Below are positions 7,362 to 15,334 of a DNA stretch of 15,757 bases, piece by piece (positions within the stretch are counted from its first letter, which is position 1; every line of letters starts with the position of its first letter). Source of the stretch: Puniceicoccales bacterium (lineage in GTDB: Bacteria; Verrucomicrobiota; Verrucomicrobiia; Opitutales; LL51); the NCBI GenBank assembly GCA_031290315.1, contig JAITNS010000103.1:1-15757 (forward strand), read 5' to 3'. The notes beneath the pieces were generated by a model. That model did no database searches. It was given only the letters and a program-made list of their open reading frames with translations, and was not told where the DNA came from. A program made the position numbers and the translations under genes.

Positions 7362-8738
7362 TTAGTGCTGTTGTAAAGTTTTCCTTAAATGTTCAACATT
7401 TCTTTTAATCACTTCGTCTTGGTCCATCATATTTTCAACCGATCTACATGCGTAAATTACTGTTGCGTGATCACGTCCCCCAAAGGCAAGCCCAATATCT
7501 ATCAATGATTGCGCCGTTAAGGTACGGCTCAGATACATCGCAATCTGCCGTGCCATAGCGATATTTGCCGGCCGCCGCTTACCTAGTAAATCAGCCGTCT
7601 TTAGACTATAAAACTCCGCTACTCTTTGTTGAATAATGTCCACCGATGTCGTACCCGTTACTTCCTCTTTGAATAGATCTTTCATTAGCATTCTTAAAGT
7701 ATGAATATCGACTTTCGCTTTTGTCAATTTCATATAACTCGCGACACGGGTCAATGCCCCCTCCAATCGACGCACATTGCTCGAAACATGCTCCGCTAAA
7801 TAACTCAAAATACTATAGTCGAGGATAATTTTTTGGTCTTCGGCTTTTTTAGCTAAGATGGCGATACGCGTTTCTAGATCGGGTGGCTGAATATCAGTCA
7901 CCAATCCCCATTGGAAGCGAGATACTAAACGGCTCTCTAACTTCGAAATCTCCGCAGCCGGACGATCACTGCATAAAAAGATCTGCTTTTGCGCCTCAAA
8001 TAATTCATTAAATGTATAAAAAAATTCCTCCTGAATGCGTTCTTTTCCCGATAAAAAGTGAACATCATCCAAAAGAAAAACATCGATACTACGGTACTTC
8101 TTTCGAAATTTCGTTATCGTATTGAGTTGAATGGATTGAATAAATTCGTTGGTAAATTTTTCGGTTGATGTGTAAAGAACTCGCGTTTTCTTATTTTTCT
8201 CGAGGACTTGGTGGGCAACCGCATGCATGAGGTGAGTTTTTCCAAGACCCGTATAACCGTAAAGAAAAAGCGGATTGTAAGCTTTTCCCGGGGCATTGGC
8301 GATCGCTATGGAAGCCGCATGGGCCATCTGATTCCCGGGCCCTATAATAAAATTTGCAAAGGTATTTTTTGGATTGAGAATATAGGACTCTTTAACTTCC
8401 TGGTCCCTATGATCATCTAATGGGGGAATTTGGGATATAATTTTTTCAGTTCCTAGGACATTTTCGCCATTCGCTTCCGGCTTGAAATTAATCTTCATGG
8501 ATCTTCCAAGGGCCATCTGAAATTTTTGCGTGATAACATCTTGATAATTATCATTGATCCAAATGAGTGCGAAATCATGGGGAACACTCAATAGAATACG
8601 ATCCTCCTTTTCGTCGACGACTTGCATCGCCTCGAACCACGACCAATAGATCGTATCTCGCAAATCTTTTCGCAGCTCAGATTTAACGAAATCAAGTACA
8701 TTTATAATATTAGTTTGAGTTTCGATCATGTTATTCAC
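7362..8738 (-). CDS. dnaA: Chromosomal replication initiator DnaA
   Basis: AAA+ ATPase that binds DnaA boxes and melts the origin. Domain I lies at about 10-80. After a short linker, the AAA+ core starts near [13 protein letters not shown] (125). It has Walker A GYTGLGKT (161-168), Walker B VFLLDD (220-225), sensor SDRPAAEI (257-264) and the arginine-rich [13 protein letters not shown]. The C-terminal DNA-binding domain carries [11 protein letters not shown] (420-430). At 458 residues it is typical. The GTG at 8738 is the longest start and the ATG at 8729 is an alternative; a perfect DnaA box (8731-8739) covers this start, suggesting autoregulation. It heads the cluster dnaA > lpxC-fabZ > lpxA > ndk. 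Confidence 0.97.
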   Translation of the reverse strand: MNNMIETQTNIINVLDFVKSELRKDLRDTIYWSWFEAMQVVDEKEDRILLSVPHDFALIWINDNYQDVITQKFQMALGRSMKINFKPEANGENVLGTEKIISQIPPLDDHRDQEVKESYILNPKNTFANFIIGPGNQMAHAASIAIANAPGKAYNPLFLYGYTGLGKTHLMHAVAHQVLEKNKKTRVLYTSTEKFTNEFIQSIQLNTITKFRKKYRSIDVFLLDDVHFLSGKERIQEEFFYTFNELFEAQKQIFLCSDRPAAEISKLESRLVSRFQWGLVTDIQPPDLETRIAILAKKAEDQKIILDYSILSYLAEHVSSNVRRLEGALTRVASYMKLTKAKVDIHTLRMLMKDLFKEEVTGTTSVDIIQQRVAEFYSLKTADLLGKRRPANIAMARQIAMYLSRTLTAQSLIDIGLAFGGRDHATVIYACRSVENMMDQDEVIKRNVEHLRKTLQQH

Positions 8739-8739
8739 A
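8731..8739 (+). promoter_or_regulatory. DnaA box (TTATTCACA) at the dnaA start
   Basis: Exact match to the consensus TTATNCACA, overlapping the dnaA initiation codon. It may be a site of dnaA autorepression or part of an origin. Confidence 0.5.
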
Positions 8740-9174
8740 TTTCTTTACGCCCGAAAAATTTTCGACGCAGTTGTACTACAGATCAATCAAGGATATTGAT
8801 TTATCAATGAAAAAATTTTAGATTTTTTAAGCAACGCCCCGTAAGCGGCATCAATAATAGGAAAATAGAACATTATTTTTTTCTTCCCCGAAAATACGTA
8901 TCACAAAAATTAAAAACGAAACAAAATTATTTTTCAAGAGCCTTGGGTGATTCGCAGATATCCACAAATTACTAACATTCCAATGTGAATAACTTTTCTT
9001 TCCCGGAAGGTATCGGTATTTGCTATTTTATCGCCCTATTCCAATCCCCTTCCTACCCATCTGGAGTATTTTTTTTCTTGAAAGAAAATTAAAAACAAAT
9101 ATTAGGAGGCACCTACATTTTTTAGGAAAAAGGTTGTATTTTTGGAAATTTCATAAATTGTTGATGTTATTGGA
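8740..9174. other. oriC: Possible oriC / dnaA control region
   Basis: 435 bases without a convincing gene lie between divergent dnaA and sufU. Besides the box at 8731, it holds ATATCCACA (8958-8966, one base off TTATCCACA) and an inverted TTATTCACA (read as TGTGAATAA, 8984-8992) only 17 bases further on. It also has strongly AT-rich runs (about 8805-8830 and 8905-8935) suited to unwinding. Three sites are few for an origin, so this may only be dnaA regulation. A weak TTGAAA (9078-9083) and TATTAG (9100-9105) pair, 16 bases apart, could be a promoter for sufU. Confidence 0.45.
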
Positions 9175-9621
9175 ATGTCACTTTTGTACGAGTTATATCA
9201 AGAGATCATTATCGACCATAGCGCGTCGCCCCGCAATGAGGGCCACTTAGTACCAATGACTCATTTCGCAGAAGCCTATAACGCGACCTGCGGCGATGAA
9301 CTAACCCTCAGTTTACAGGTCGTCGATGATCGTATCAAGGACGTAAAATTTCATGCCCAAGGCTGCTCCATATCGAAGGCATCGGGCTCTATGATGACGG
9401 AAAAAATAAAAAACATGACCATTGGCGAAGCATCCGAATTCTCCCAAAAATTGCAAACTATACTGAGTAGCGATCATTTAAATTTACTCAGCGAAGAAGC
9501 GATGGGCGACCTCGTTGCACTACTCGGTGTGAAACAATTCCCCATGCGCATTAAATGCGCCACATTGGCTTGGCACGCCCTCGATCATGCACTCATTAAT
9601 TCCCTTAGAAGTATTAGCTGA
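9175..9621 (+). CDS. sufU: SufU/IscU-type iron-sulfur cluster scaffold or sulfur acceptor
   Basis: 148 residues of the NifU N-terminal family. SufU accepts sulfur from the cysteine desulfurase SufS for Fe-S assembly. The metal/sulfur ligands are all present: Cys39 and Asp41 (ATCGDE), Cys64 (GCSIS) and Cys128 (KCATLAWH). The roughly 20-residue segment between GCSIS and the last Cys (SSDHLNLLSEEAMGDLVAL) resembles SufU rather than IscU. The start is secure because the only ATG after the in-frame stop at 9154-9156 is at 9175, though no Shine-Dalgarno is seen. No sufS, sufBCD or iscS is adjacent, which is unusual. The 3' end overlaps the opposing gene by 37 bases. Confidence 0.92.
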   Translation: MSLLYELYQEIIIDHSASPRNEGHLVPMTHFAEAYNATCGDELTLSLQVVDDRIKDVKFHAQGCSISKASGSMMTEKIKNMTIGEASEFSQKLQTILSSDHLNLLSEEAMGDLVALLGVKQFPMRIKCATLAWHALDHALINSLRSIS

Positions 9622-10895
9622 TAAATGGAAAGTTTTATTACTTGGAATGGGTTAAGCTGATGTTTGTCACTTTCGCGACGATAGATTGAAGGATCGATCT
9701 CCTTTACTCGTTTAATTAAAGATTTGATAATGTCAAATGAATTACTTGGAAGTTTATCATTTTCCTGTTGTTTAGCAGCAGTACCTATGTCATTTAGCTG
9801 TTGAATTTGAGGCTCGAGCCATTGCACTTTTAATTTTTGATCGTCAATGGAAAGGCTTAGCCTCTCGGCCGTATCTTTGTTGATGAAGCAAAAGAATTTC
9901 GGAAAACGTACCGGAATATTCTCCATCTGAATGCCGTCAGTACGATTGAGCTTGATTATCTGGGCAGCTTCCTTACCCGCCGAATCATAACTAGCAGTCA
10001 GTCCTATAAGACCACCCATTTCAATCATATCCCGTTGCTCGGCGATGATCGGCATTTTTATGGAACGTAAATAATCGAAAATAGATTTTATATTTTTCGT
10101 AAAAAAAGAACTCGATGGAATGTAAATAGCCATATCGGTTAGAATTTTCTCTTTCTCTTTTTCTTTCTCTATTTGCTTTAATTTATTTATAATATCATTC
10201 TCATTGGTGATATCGATCCGCACTATAGTAATATTTTTTGCCTTGGAAAATATTTCGAGCGCTTCAAAGGTATTGAGGCAGTTTTGCTCCGTGGGATTAA
10301 TGAGAGTAAATAGATATTTTATCGTGCAAATCGCTCGAGCATTTTCCAATTGCTTTTCGACAGATGGGGAGGTACAAACACCGGATAAATTACCGCCATT
10401 GTGACCCGCATAGTCCAAAACCAGTCCCGATCGCATCGGATCAGAAACCACATTGAAAACAATCGGAGTCGTACTATTGCGTTTGTGGAGCCATTCGATC
10501 GCAATTAAAGAAACTAACGTACCAAATGTATAAATATAGTCGTAATCATTTGGGTTATAAACATTTTGTTCATCTTTTTCAAGAAGCGCTTGCTTTAATC
10601 CTCTCAAATTATAATCCGCATTAAATGTAGTAAGCGTGACTTCATATCCTAGATTTTTTAATTCTTGTAAAAATCCTTGCTCTGCTTCCGTTTCGTCCCG
10701 CCACAGTAACATCAATATTTTTATTTTTTTACTTCTTGAAGGAGATTGTGTCGGGTTTTTATTATTGAGAGTAGCCGACTCAGATAATAGGAGAACATCA
10801 TTTTTAGGGTTCTTTAGCGGAACAGATGTGTCTCCATATATTGTAGATAAAAAAGTAAAAATTCCAAAAATCGATCTCCAGAGTTTCCCAACCAT
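9585..10895 (-). CDS. ABC transporter substrate-binding protein, TrpX-like (PF04392 type), orphan
   Basis: A secreted binding protein. A signal-like N-terminus (MVGKLWRSIFGIFTFLSTIYG) leads into a linker to about residue 55, then a two-lobed periplasmic-binding fold starting KIKILMLLWRDETEAEQGF. Characteristic stretches are YDYIYTFGTLVSLIAIEW, TPIVFNVVSDPMRSGLV, GNLSGVCTSPSVEKQL, MPIIAEQRDMIEMGGLIGLTASY and the GKEAAQIIK segment. Relatives bind tryptophan or other small molecules, but the ligand cannot be told here. An EKEKEKEK run in the middle comes from a short TTTCTC-type tract near 10147-10170. About 80 C-terminal residues beyond the domain are unassigned. No permease or ATPase gene is next to it. 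A promoter fits in the 40-base gap after dnaE. Confidence 0.82.
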   Translation of the reverse strand: MVGKLWRSIFGIFTFLSTIYGDTSVPLKNPKNDVLLLSESATLNNKNPTQSPSRSKKIKILMLLWRDETEAEQGFLQELKNLGYEVTLTTFNADYNLRGLKQALLEKDEQNVYNPNDYDYIYTFGTLVSLIAIEWLHKRNSTTPIVFNVVSDPMRSGLVLDYAGHNGGNLSGVCTSPSVEKQLENARAICTIKYLFTLINPTEQNCLNTFEALEIFSKAKNITIVRIDITNENDIINKLKQIEKEKEKEKILTDMAIYIPSSSFFTKNIKSIFDYLRSIKMPIIAEQRDMIEMGGLIGLTASYDSAGKEAAQIIKLNRTDGIQMENIPVRFPKFFCFINKDTAERLSLSIDDQKLKVQWLEPQIQQLNDIGTAAKQQENDKLPSNSFDIIKSLIKRVKEIDPSIYRRESDKHQLNPFQVIKLSIYQLILLRELMSA

Positions 10896-10901
10896 GGAAT
10901 T

Positions 10902-10929
10902 AATATAAATTTTTTTCTAAGAAAATCAA
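10902..10929 (-). promoter_or_regulatory. Possible promoter of the substrate-binding protein, leaderless arrangement
   Basis: On the minus strand TTGATT (10929-10924), 16 bases, TATATT (10907-10902), six bases, then ATG (10895). The transcript would begin at or next to the start codon, and no Shine-Dalgarno is present. Confidence 0.4.
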
Positions 10930-10935
10930 TGATTT

Positions 10936-13900
10936 TTACGTTTCTATTTTAAATGGAATCCCTAAGTCCCGAATTATTGCGTAATCGAAATGACAGTTAA
11001 ATTGCTCTGGGATATCGCGTTGGAGTCGACTATTATCGTCGAAGTTAAAAATTAAGCGACCTTTAGTCGTTCCCCTATGTCCCGAGATATATTCCCAAAC
11101 CTTATCTAAGAGAATCGGATCTCGGGGATCGATAATCCAATGAATTTTTTTTGTAAATTTCGCCAATGCAGTACCTATATTTGTAATTTCTTGGACGCTG
11201 AAGCGATCGTTATCTTCTGTTTTTTGGCGATTACCCTTTACAACAACTATACTCCCTTCAATAAGTAAATGGCCATATTGTTCAAAAATACTCGGGAAAC
11301 AATTTAGGGAAAGTTTTTCGGATAACATTTCCAATTGAAAGGTCCCCCAAAGACGATTTTCTTTCTTAGTAATTCGTTTTTCTACGAGTGCAATAACACC
11401 ACATAAACGAAATTCATCCCTAATCATTTCAATGGAAGGAACTGAATTAATTTGATCGAGCACATCGCTATAATCATCGAGCGGATGACCTGTAACATAA
11501 AAGCCTAACAATGTTTTTTCATAATTTAATTTTTCAGATTTTGATAAAGTAGGTCCCGTTTGGTCGATGGAATTCGAAAAGGAAGGAGTCTCCATTCCGT
11601 CCCCAAACATATCAAAGAGCTGAAATTGTCCCATATCGCGATCTTTCTGTAATAGGGAAGCTTCCGACATTATATTTTCGAGGGAACGGGCTAAATGGAG
11701 GCGATCGATGCCAAAATCATCAAAAGCTCCACTAAAAATTAAAGATTCGATCACACGCTTATTAACGACACGTAAATCGACCCGGGAAATAAAGTCTGTA
11801 AAATTTTTAAAAATGCCACTCTTTTTACGTTCTCCCATGATATTTGCGGCTGCAACATCCCCTACCCCTTTAATTGCACCTAGGCCAAAACGAATACATT
11901 GGGTACAATGATTAGGGGTAAAATTGTTAAGCGATTGGTTGATATCGGGGGGCAGTAAAGGAATCTTCATGGATGTACATTCCGAAATACCATAGGCTAC
12001 TTTTTCCGCATTACCTAATTCCGCAGATAATACCGCCGCCATAAATTCGACGGGATAATTCGCTTTCAAATAGGCAGTTTGATAAGCGATAACCGCATAG
12101 GCAATGGAATGGGATTTATTAAATCCGTAGCCTGCAAATTTTTCGAGAATGGAAAAAATTTCCTCCGCTTTTTCTTCCGAAATATCGTGATACTTTTTAG
12201 CACCATCGATAAAAATACTGCGCTGGGCATTCATGACCTCAACTTTCTTCTTTCCCATCGCCCGTCGTAAAATATCCGCACCGCTCAAGGTATAACCTCC
12301 AATGATCCGGGCAGCTTCCATAACCTGTTCCTGGTAGATCAAAATACCGTACGTTGGACGGCAAACGCTTTCCAATAAGGGATGGGGGTATTTAATTTTA
12401 TGGGGATCTTTTTTACCGGCGATATATTCATTAATCCACTCCATCGGCCCCGGACGATAGAGAGCGCTAATGTCGCTAATTTCTTCAATCGTACTGATCT
12501 CAAAACGCTTGCAAAGGGCACGCATTCCCACCGATTCCCCCAATTGGAAAACACCGATCGTTTCACCACTATTCAAAAGTTGATAAGTATTTTTATCGTC
12601 GTATGGAATTTTATCGATCGAAAATTCGGGATTATATTTTTGGATAAAATATTCGGCATCGGCGATGACCGTCAAAGTCTTGAGGCCTAAAAAATCCATT
12701 TTCAATAACCCTAATTCCTCGACGGCTTCCTTAGCATATTGTGTCGTCAATGCGCCTTCTTGGAGCGTGACGGGAAGCATATTTTCGACGATATCCTCCG
12801 TAATAATAATCCCCGCTGCATGGGTACCCGTATTGCGGACAGTGTCCTCGATAATTTTTCCATCTTCTAAAATTTTCCCAATTTTAGGATTGAGATGAAC
12901 TTCTTGTTGGAGTTCCTTCGATTTTTCGAGGGCGGAATCGATGGAAATATTGAGTTCATCGGGTACCATTTTAGCGATACGATTAGCTTCCGCATAGGGG
13001 ATATCGTTGACGCGGCAGAGGTCTCGAATTACCATCTTTGCCCCAAATGTTCCGAAAGTAATAATATTACCCACATGATCATTTCCATATTTTTGGCGAA
13101 CATATTCGATGACCTCACTGCGGCGACGCATACAAAAATCGATATCAAAGTCGGGTGGTGACACGCGTTCCGGATTTAAAAAGCGTTCGAAGAGTAGTCC
13201 AAATTTTATGGGATCGATATCGGTAATACGAAGTAAATAGGCAACGATAGAACCCGCTCCCGAACCTCTTCCCGGCCCAACCGGTATGCCCCGCGATTTT
13301 GCCCAGTTAATAAAATCCCAAACAATTAAAAAATAATCCACAAAACCCGTCTTTTCCAAAATCGATAACTCATAATCCAGACGATTACAAAGGACCGCTT
13401 CCTGGGATTCGGAAATACGTTCTTCAGATACAACGTAATTGGCAGCGTAACGCGTTTGTAAACCATCGATGCATAAATTTTTAAGATATGTAAAATTATT
13501 TTCAATTTTAATCTCTGAAGGTAGACGGAAAACAGGGAAATGATTTTCGCCATATTTCAGGGTAAAATCACACATATCGGCAACGAGTTGCGTATTATCG
13601 AGGCATTCCAAGCGATCTTTAAAGATGAGCTCCATTTCTTCGCGGGACTTCAGATAGAGTTGGTGGGTATTCATGCGGAAACGGTTTGTATCGGTTACTT
13701 TCGCGACGGTTTGGATACAGAGTAATTGATCGTGGGCTTCCCAATCTTCCTGAAAAACATAATGCGAATCATTTGTAGCAACTACTTTTATTTCATTTTC
13801 GTCGGCTAATTTGAAGAGTCCTGGGAGAATTATTTCCGTTGATTCGGGCATACCATGGTTTTGGACTTCGATAAAGAGGCGATCTTTTCCGAAAATTTTA

Positions 13901-14385
13901 ATAAGCCAATCCAGACCTTTTTGTGCTTCTTGGTAATTATCTTGCAACACCATCGACGAAAGATATCCTTGATAACATCCCGTCAAACAAATCAGGCCTT
14001 CCGAATACTGTTCAATTGCTTGCCAATTCACCCGTGGTTTATAGTAAAATCCTTTTGTATGGGATAGGGAAACGAGTTTCGATAAATTTTTATAGCCAAT
14101 TTCATTCATTACCAGTAACCCCATATGATAGAGTGGAAATTTTTCTTTAACTGTATAATCCCGATCAAATACCGTATAGAGTTCGCAGCCGACGATTGGT
14201 TTAAGGGCGAATTTCTTTGCATAATTTAAAAAGTCGGGGATACCGAATAGATTGCCATGATCCGTCATTGCAATTGCATTCATTTCAAGTTCTTTTGCCC
14301 GAGCAAATAGGCGATCCATGCGGCATGCGCCGTCGAGCAAACTGTAGTCGGTATGTACGTGCAGATGGACAAAACTCCTTGACAT
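10936..14385 (-). CDS. dnaE: DNA polymerase III alpha subunit (DnaE)
   Basis: Catalytic subunit of the replicative polymerase, 1149 residues (E. coli 1160). The N-terminal PHP domain has FVHLHVHTDYSLLDG (5-19), MTDHGNLFG (40-48) and NDSHYV (205-210). Its metal-ligand motifs look intact, so it could still bind metal. The polymerase core includes GPGRGSGAGSIVAYLL (370-385) and the catalytic acidic triplet PDFDIDF with Asp412, Asp414 and Asp416. NTGTHAAGIII, GVFQLGES, ALYRPGPM and GYGFNKSHSIAYA follow. The C-terminal part carries the helix-hairpin-helix and OB-fold regions, ending IPFKIET. The ATG at 14385 matches the family start. A good promoter lies so close that the message may be leaderless. 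Confidence 0.98.
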   Translation of the reverse strand: MSRSFVHLHVHTDYSLLDGACRMDRLFARAKELEMNAIAMTDHGNLFGIPDFLNYAKKFALKPIVGCELYTVFDRDYTVKEKFPLYHMGLLVMNEIGYKNLSKLVSLSHTKGFYYKPRVNWQAIEQYSEGLICLTGCYQGYLSSMVLQDNYQEAQKGLDWLIKIFGKDRLFIEVQNHGMPESTEIILPGLFKLADENEIKVVATNDSHYVFQEDWEAHDQLLCIQTVAKVTDTNRFRMNTHQLYLKSREEMELIFKDRLECLDNTQLVADMCDFTLKYGENHFPVFRLPSEIKIENNFTYLKNLCIDGLQTRYAANYVVSEERISESQEAVLCNRLDYELSILEKTGFVDYFLIVWDFINWAKSRGIPVGPGRGSGAGSIVAYLLRITDIDPIKFGLLFERFLNPERVSPPDFDIDFCMRRRSEVIEYVRQKYGNDHVGNIITFGTFGAKMVIRDLCRVNDIPYAEANRIAKMVPDELNISIDSALEKSKELQQEVHLNPKIGKILEDGKIIEDTVRNTGTHAAGIIITEDIVENMLPVTLQEGALTTQYAKEAVEELGLLKMDFLGLKTLTVIADAEYFIQKYNPEFSIDKIPYDDKNTYQLLNSGETIGVFQLGESVGMRALCKRFEISTIEEISDISALYRPGPMEWINEYIAGKKDPHKIKYPHPLLESVCRPTYGILIYQEQVMEAARIIGGYTLSGADILRRAMGKKKVEVMNAQRSIFIDGAKKYHDISEEKAEEIFSILEKFAGYGFNKSHSIAYAVIAYQTAYLKANYPVEFMAAVLSAELGNAEKVAYGISECTSMKIPLLPPDINQSLNNFTPNHCTQCIRFGLGAIKGVGDVAAANIMGERKKSGIFKNFTDFISRVDLRVVNKRVIESLIFSGAFDDFGIDRLHLARSLENIMSEASLLQKDRDMGQFQLFDMFGDGMETPSFSNSIDQTGPTLSKSEKLNYEKTLLGFYVTGHPLDDYSDVLDQINSVPSIEMIRDEFRLCGVIALVEKRITKKENRLWGTFQLEMLSEKLSLNCFPSIFEQYGHLLIEGSIVVVKGNRQKTEDNDRFSVQEITNIGTALAKFTKKIHWIIDPRDPILLDKVWEYISGHRGTTKGRLIFNFDDNSRLQRDIPEQFNCHFDYAIIRDLGIPFKIET

Positions 14386-14391
14386 GTGCGA

Positions 14392-14421
14392 ATTATACGG
14401 ATTCCTCGCTGGTTAGGTCAA
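14392..14421 (-). promoter_or_regulatory. dnaE promoter, leaderless arrangement
   Basis: On the minus strand TTGACC (14421-14416), 18 bases, a perfect TATAAT (14397-14392), six bases, then the ATG of dnaE. The expected transcription start falls on the A of ATG. A GAGGAA lies inside the spacer and would not be transcribed. Confidence 0.6.
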
Positions 14422-14474
14422 TGACGAAAAATTGGGATATTAATTTTATTTTTTAATAAATGAATAAAAATAGA

Positions 14475-14505
14475 TTTACAAAATATAAAAAAAGAGTATT
14501 ATATT
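14475..14505 (+). promoter_or_regulatory. Possible promoter of the secreted helical protein
   Basis: TTTACA (14475-14480) is followed by TATTAT (14497-14502, spacer 16) or TATATT (14500-14505, spacer 19). The ATG is at 14513, so the leader would be only zero to four bases. There is no Shine-Dalgarno. The region is very AT-rich, so confidence is limited. Confidence 0.4.
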
Positions 14506-14512
14506 CTTCATT

Positions 14513-15331
14513 ATGGAATCAAAATATTATTTATTTTTTTATGTTCCTTCCCTATTTATGGGAAATATATTGCATGGAGAGACCGTAAGTCCTAACACAT
14601 TACTCCCACCTCCAGCAGCGGCACCAAATACTGGAACGCCTACGGGAACGGGAAAAACGGAAGCAATCGATACTGAGATTATTCCTTGGACGGAAACTGC
14701 GATTAAAAATATGTTAAAAACGAGCAAACCTGAAGTAGTTTGCGCAAAATTTTCAGAGTCTACGAGAGCAGCGCTAACAACCGAAGGACAAGCATATATT
14801 AATGAAATTATAAAAAAAATGCAAAATCATATTGAATGGGTTGAAGATATCGCTGATGAGTTCGGCAACAAATTAGAAAAAGTGCCAAATGGTGTTAAAG
14901 AACATATGGAAATTGTGATAACAAAAACAAAGCTTATGTCTTCCTATTTCAAAGATTGCTTTGATGAATTAAATTTTCAACAATCAGGGACAAGTTCGCC
15001 CTACGTTAATTGTATCAAGGATTTAAAAGAATTTCAAGAAGCGAGTCAAAATCTTCGGAATGTTATTGGAAATATTTCTAGCACTATAAGTGTGTTTATT
15101 CTTCAAAATGAAAGCAAAAATTCTAGCAAGGAAACAGAAAAAATAAATGAAAGACTGAAATTTATCATCAATGAACTGCAACTCGCAGATAAACATTGCG
15201 ATAAGATGATTAAGTTGATCGATAAAATCATCACAAATCAATTAACACCATTATTACGTGTCTTTTCCGAAAAGTCTTACGAAGAACGTAATCGCGGATT
15301 CGTCGGAACCCAAACTAGTCGTGCATTGTAA
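14513..15331 (+). CDS. Secreted helical protein of unknown function
   Basis: 272 residues, family not recognised. The first 22 residues (MESKYYLFFYVPSLFMGNIL, then HG) look like a signal peptide. Residues about 26-50 are a Pro/Thr/Gly/Ala-rich low-complexity linker (LLPPPAAAPNTGTPTGTGKT). The rest is polar and mainly helical in character, with heptad-like stretches (about 85-150 and 205-250) that could form coiled coils, and five scattered cysteines. The gene is divergent from dnaE. Its stop is four bases before repeat copy C, so the element forms its 3' untranslated region. Overall design (signal, Pro-rich part, helical part) resembles the protein at 3982-4548, without visible sequence identity. 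A surface or effector-like role is only a guess. Confidence 0.75.
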   Translation: MESKYYLFFYVPSLFMGNILHGETVSPNTLLPPPAAAPNTGTPTGTGKTEAIDTEIIPWTETAIKNMLKTSKPEVVCAKFSESTRAALTTEGQAYINEIIKKMQNHIEWVEDIADEFGNKLEKVPNGVKEHMEIVITKTKLMSSYFKDCFDELNFQQSGTSSPYVNCIKDLKEFQEASQNLRNVIGNISSTISVFILQNESKNSSKETEKINERLKFIINELQLADKHCDKMIKLIDKIITNQLTPLLRVFSEKSYEERNRGFVGTQTSRAL

Positions 15332-15334
15332 GTT

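Noticed and set aside
9104-9109. Perfect AGGAGG Shine-Dalgarno upstream of sufU
   Set aside because: The following frame meets a stop within two codons and the site is about 65 bases from the sufU ATG, so it does not serve a recognisable gene.
9020-9250. Plus-strand open frame of 76 codons upstream of and overlapping sufU
   Set aside because: It has no family features and runs out of frame into the well-conserved sufU start, so it is a shadow frame.
14379-14384. TTGACA on the plus strand as a -35 box for the gene at 14513
   Set aside because: It overlaps the dnaE start codon, has no -10 box at proper spacing, and is too far from 14513.
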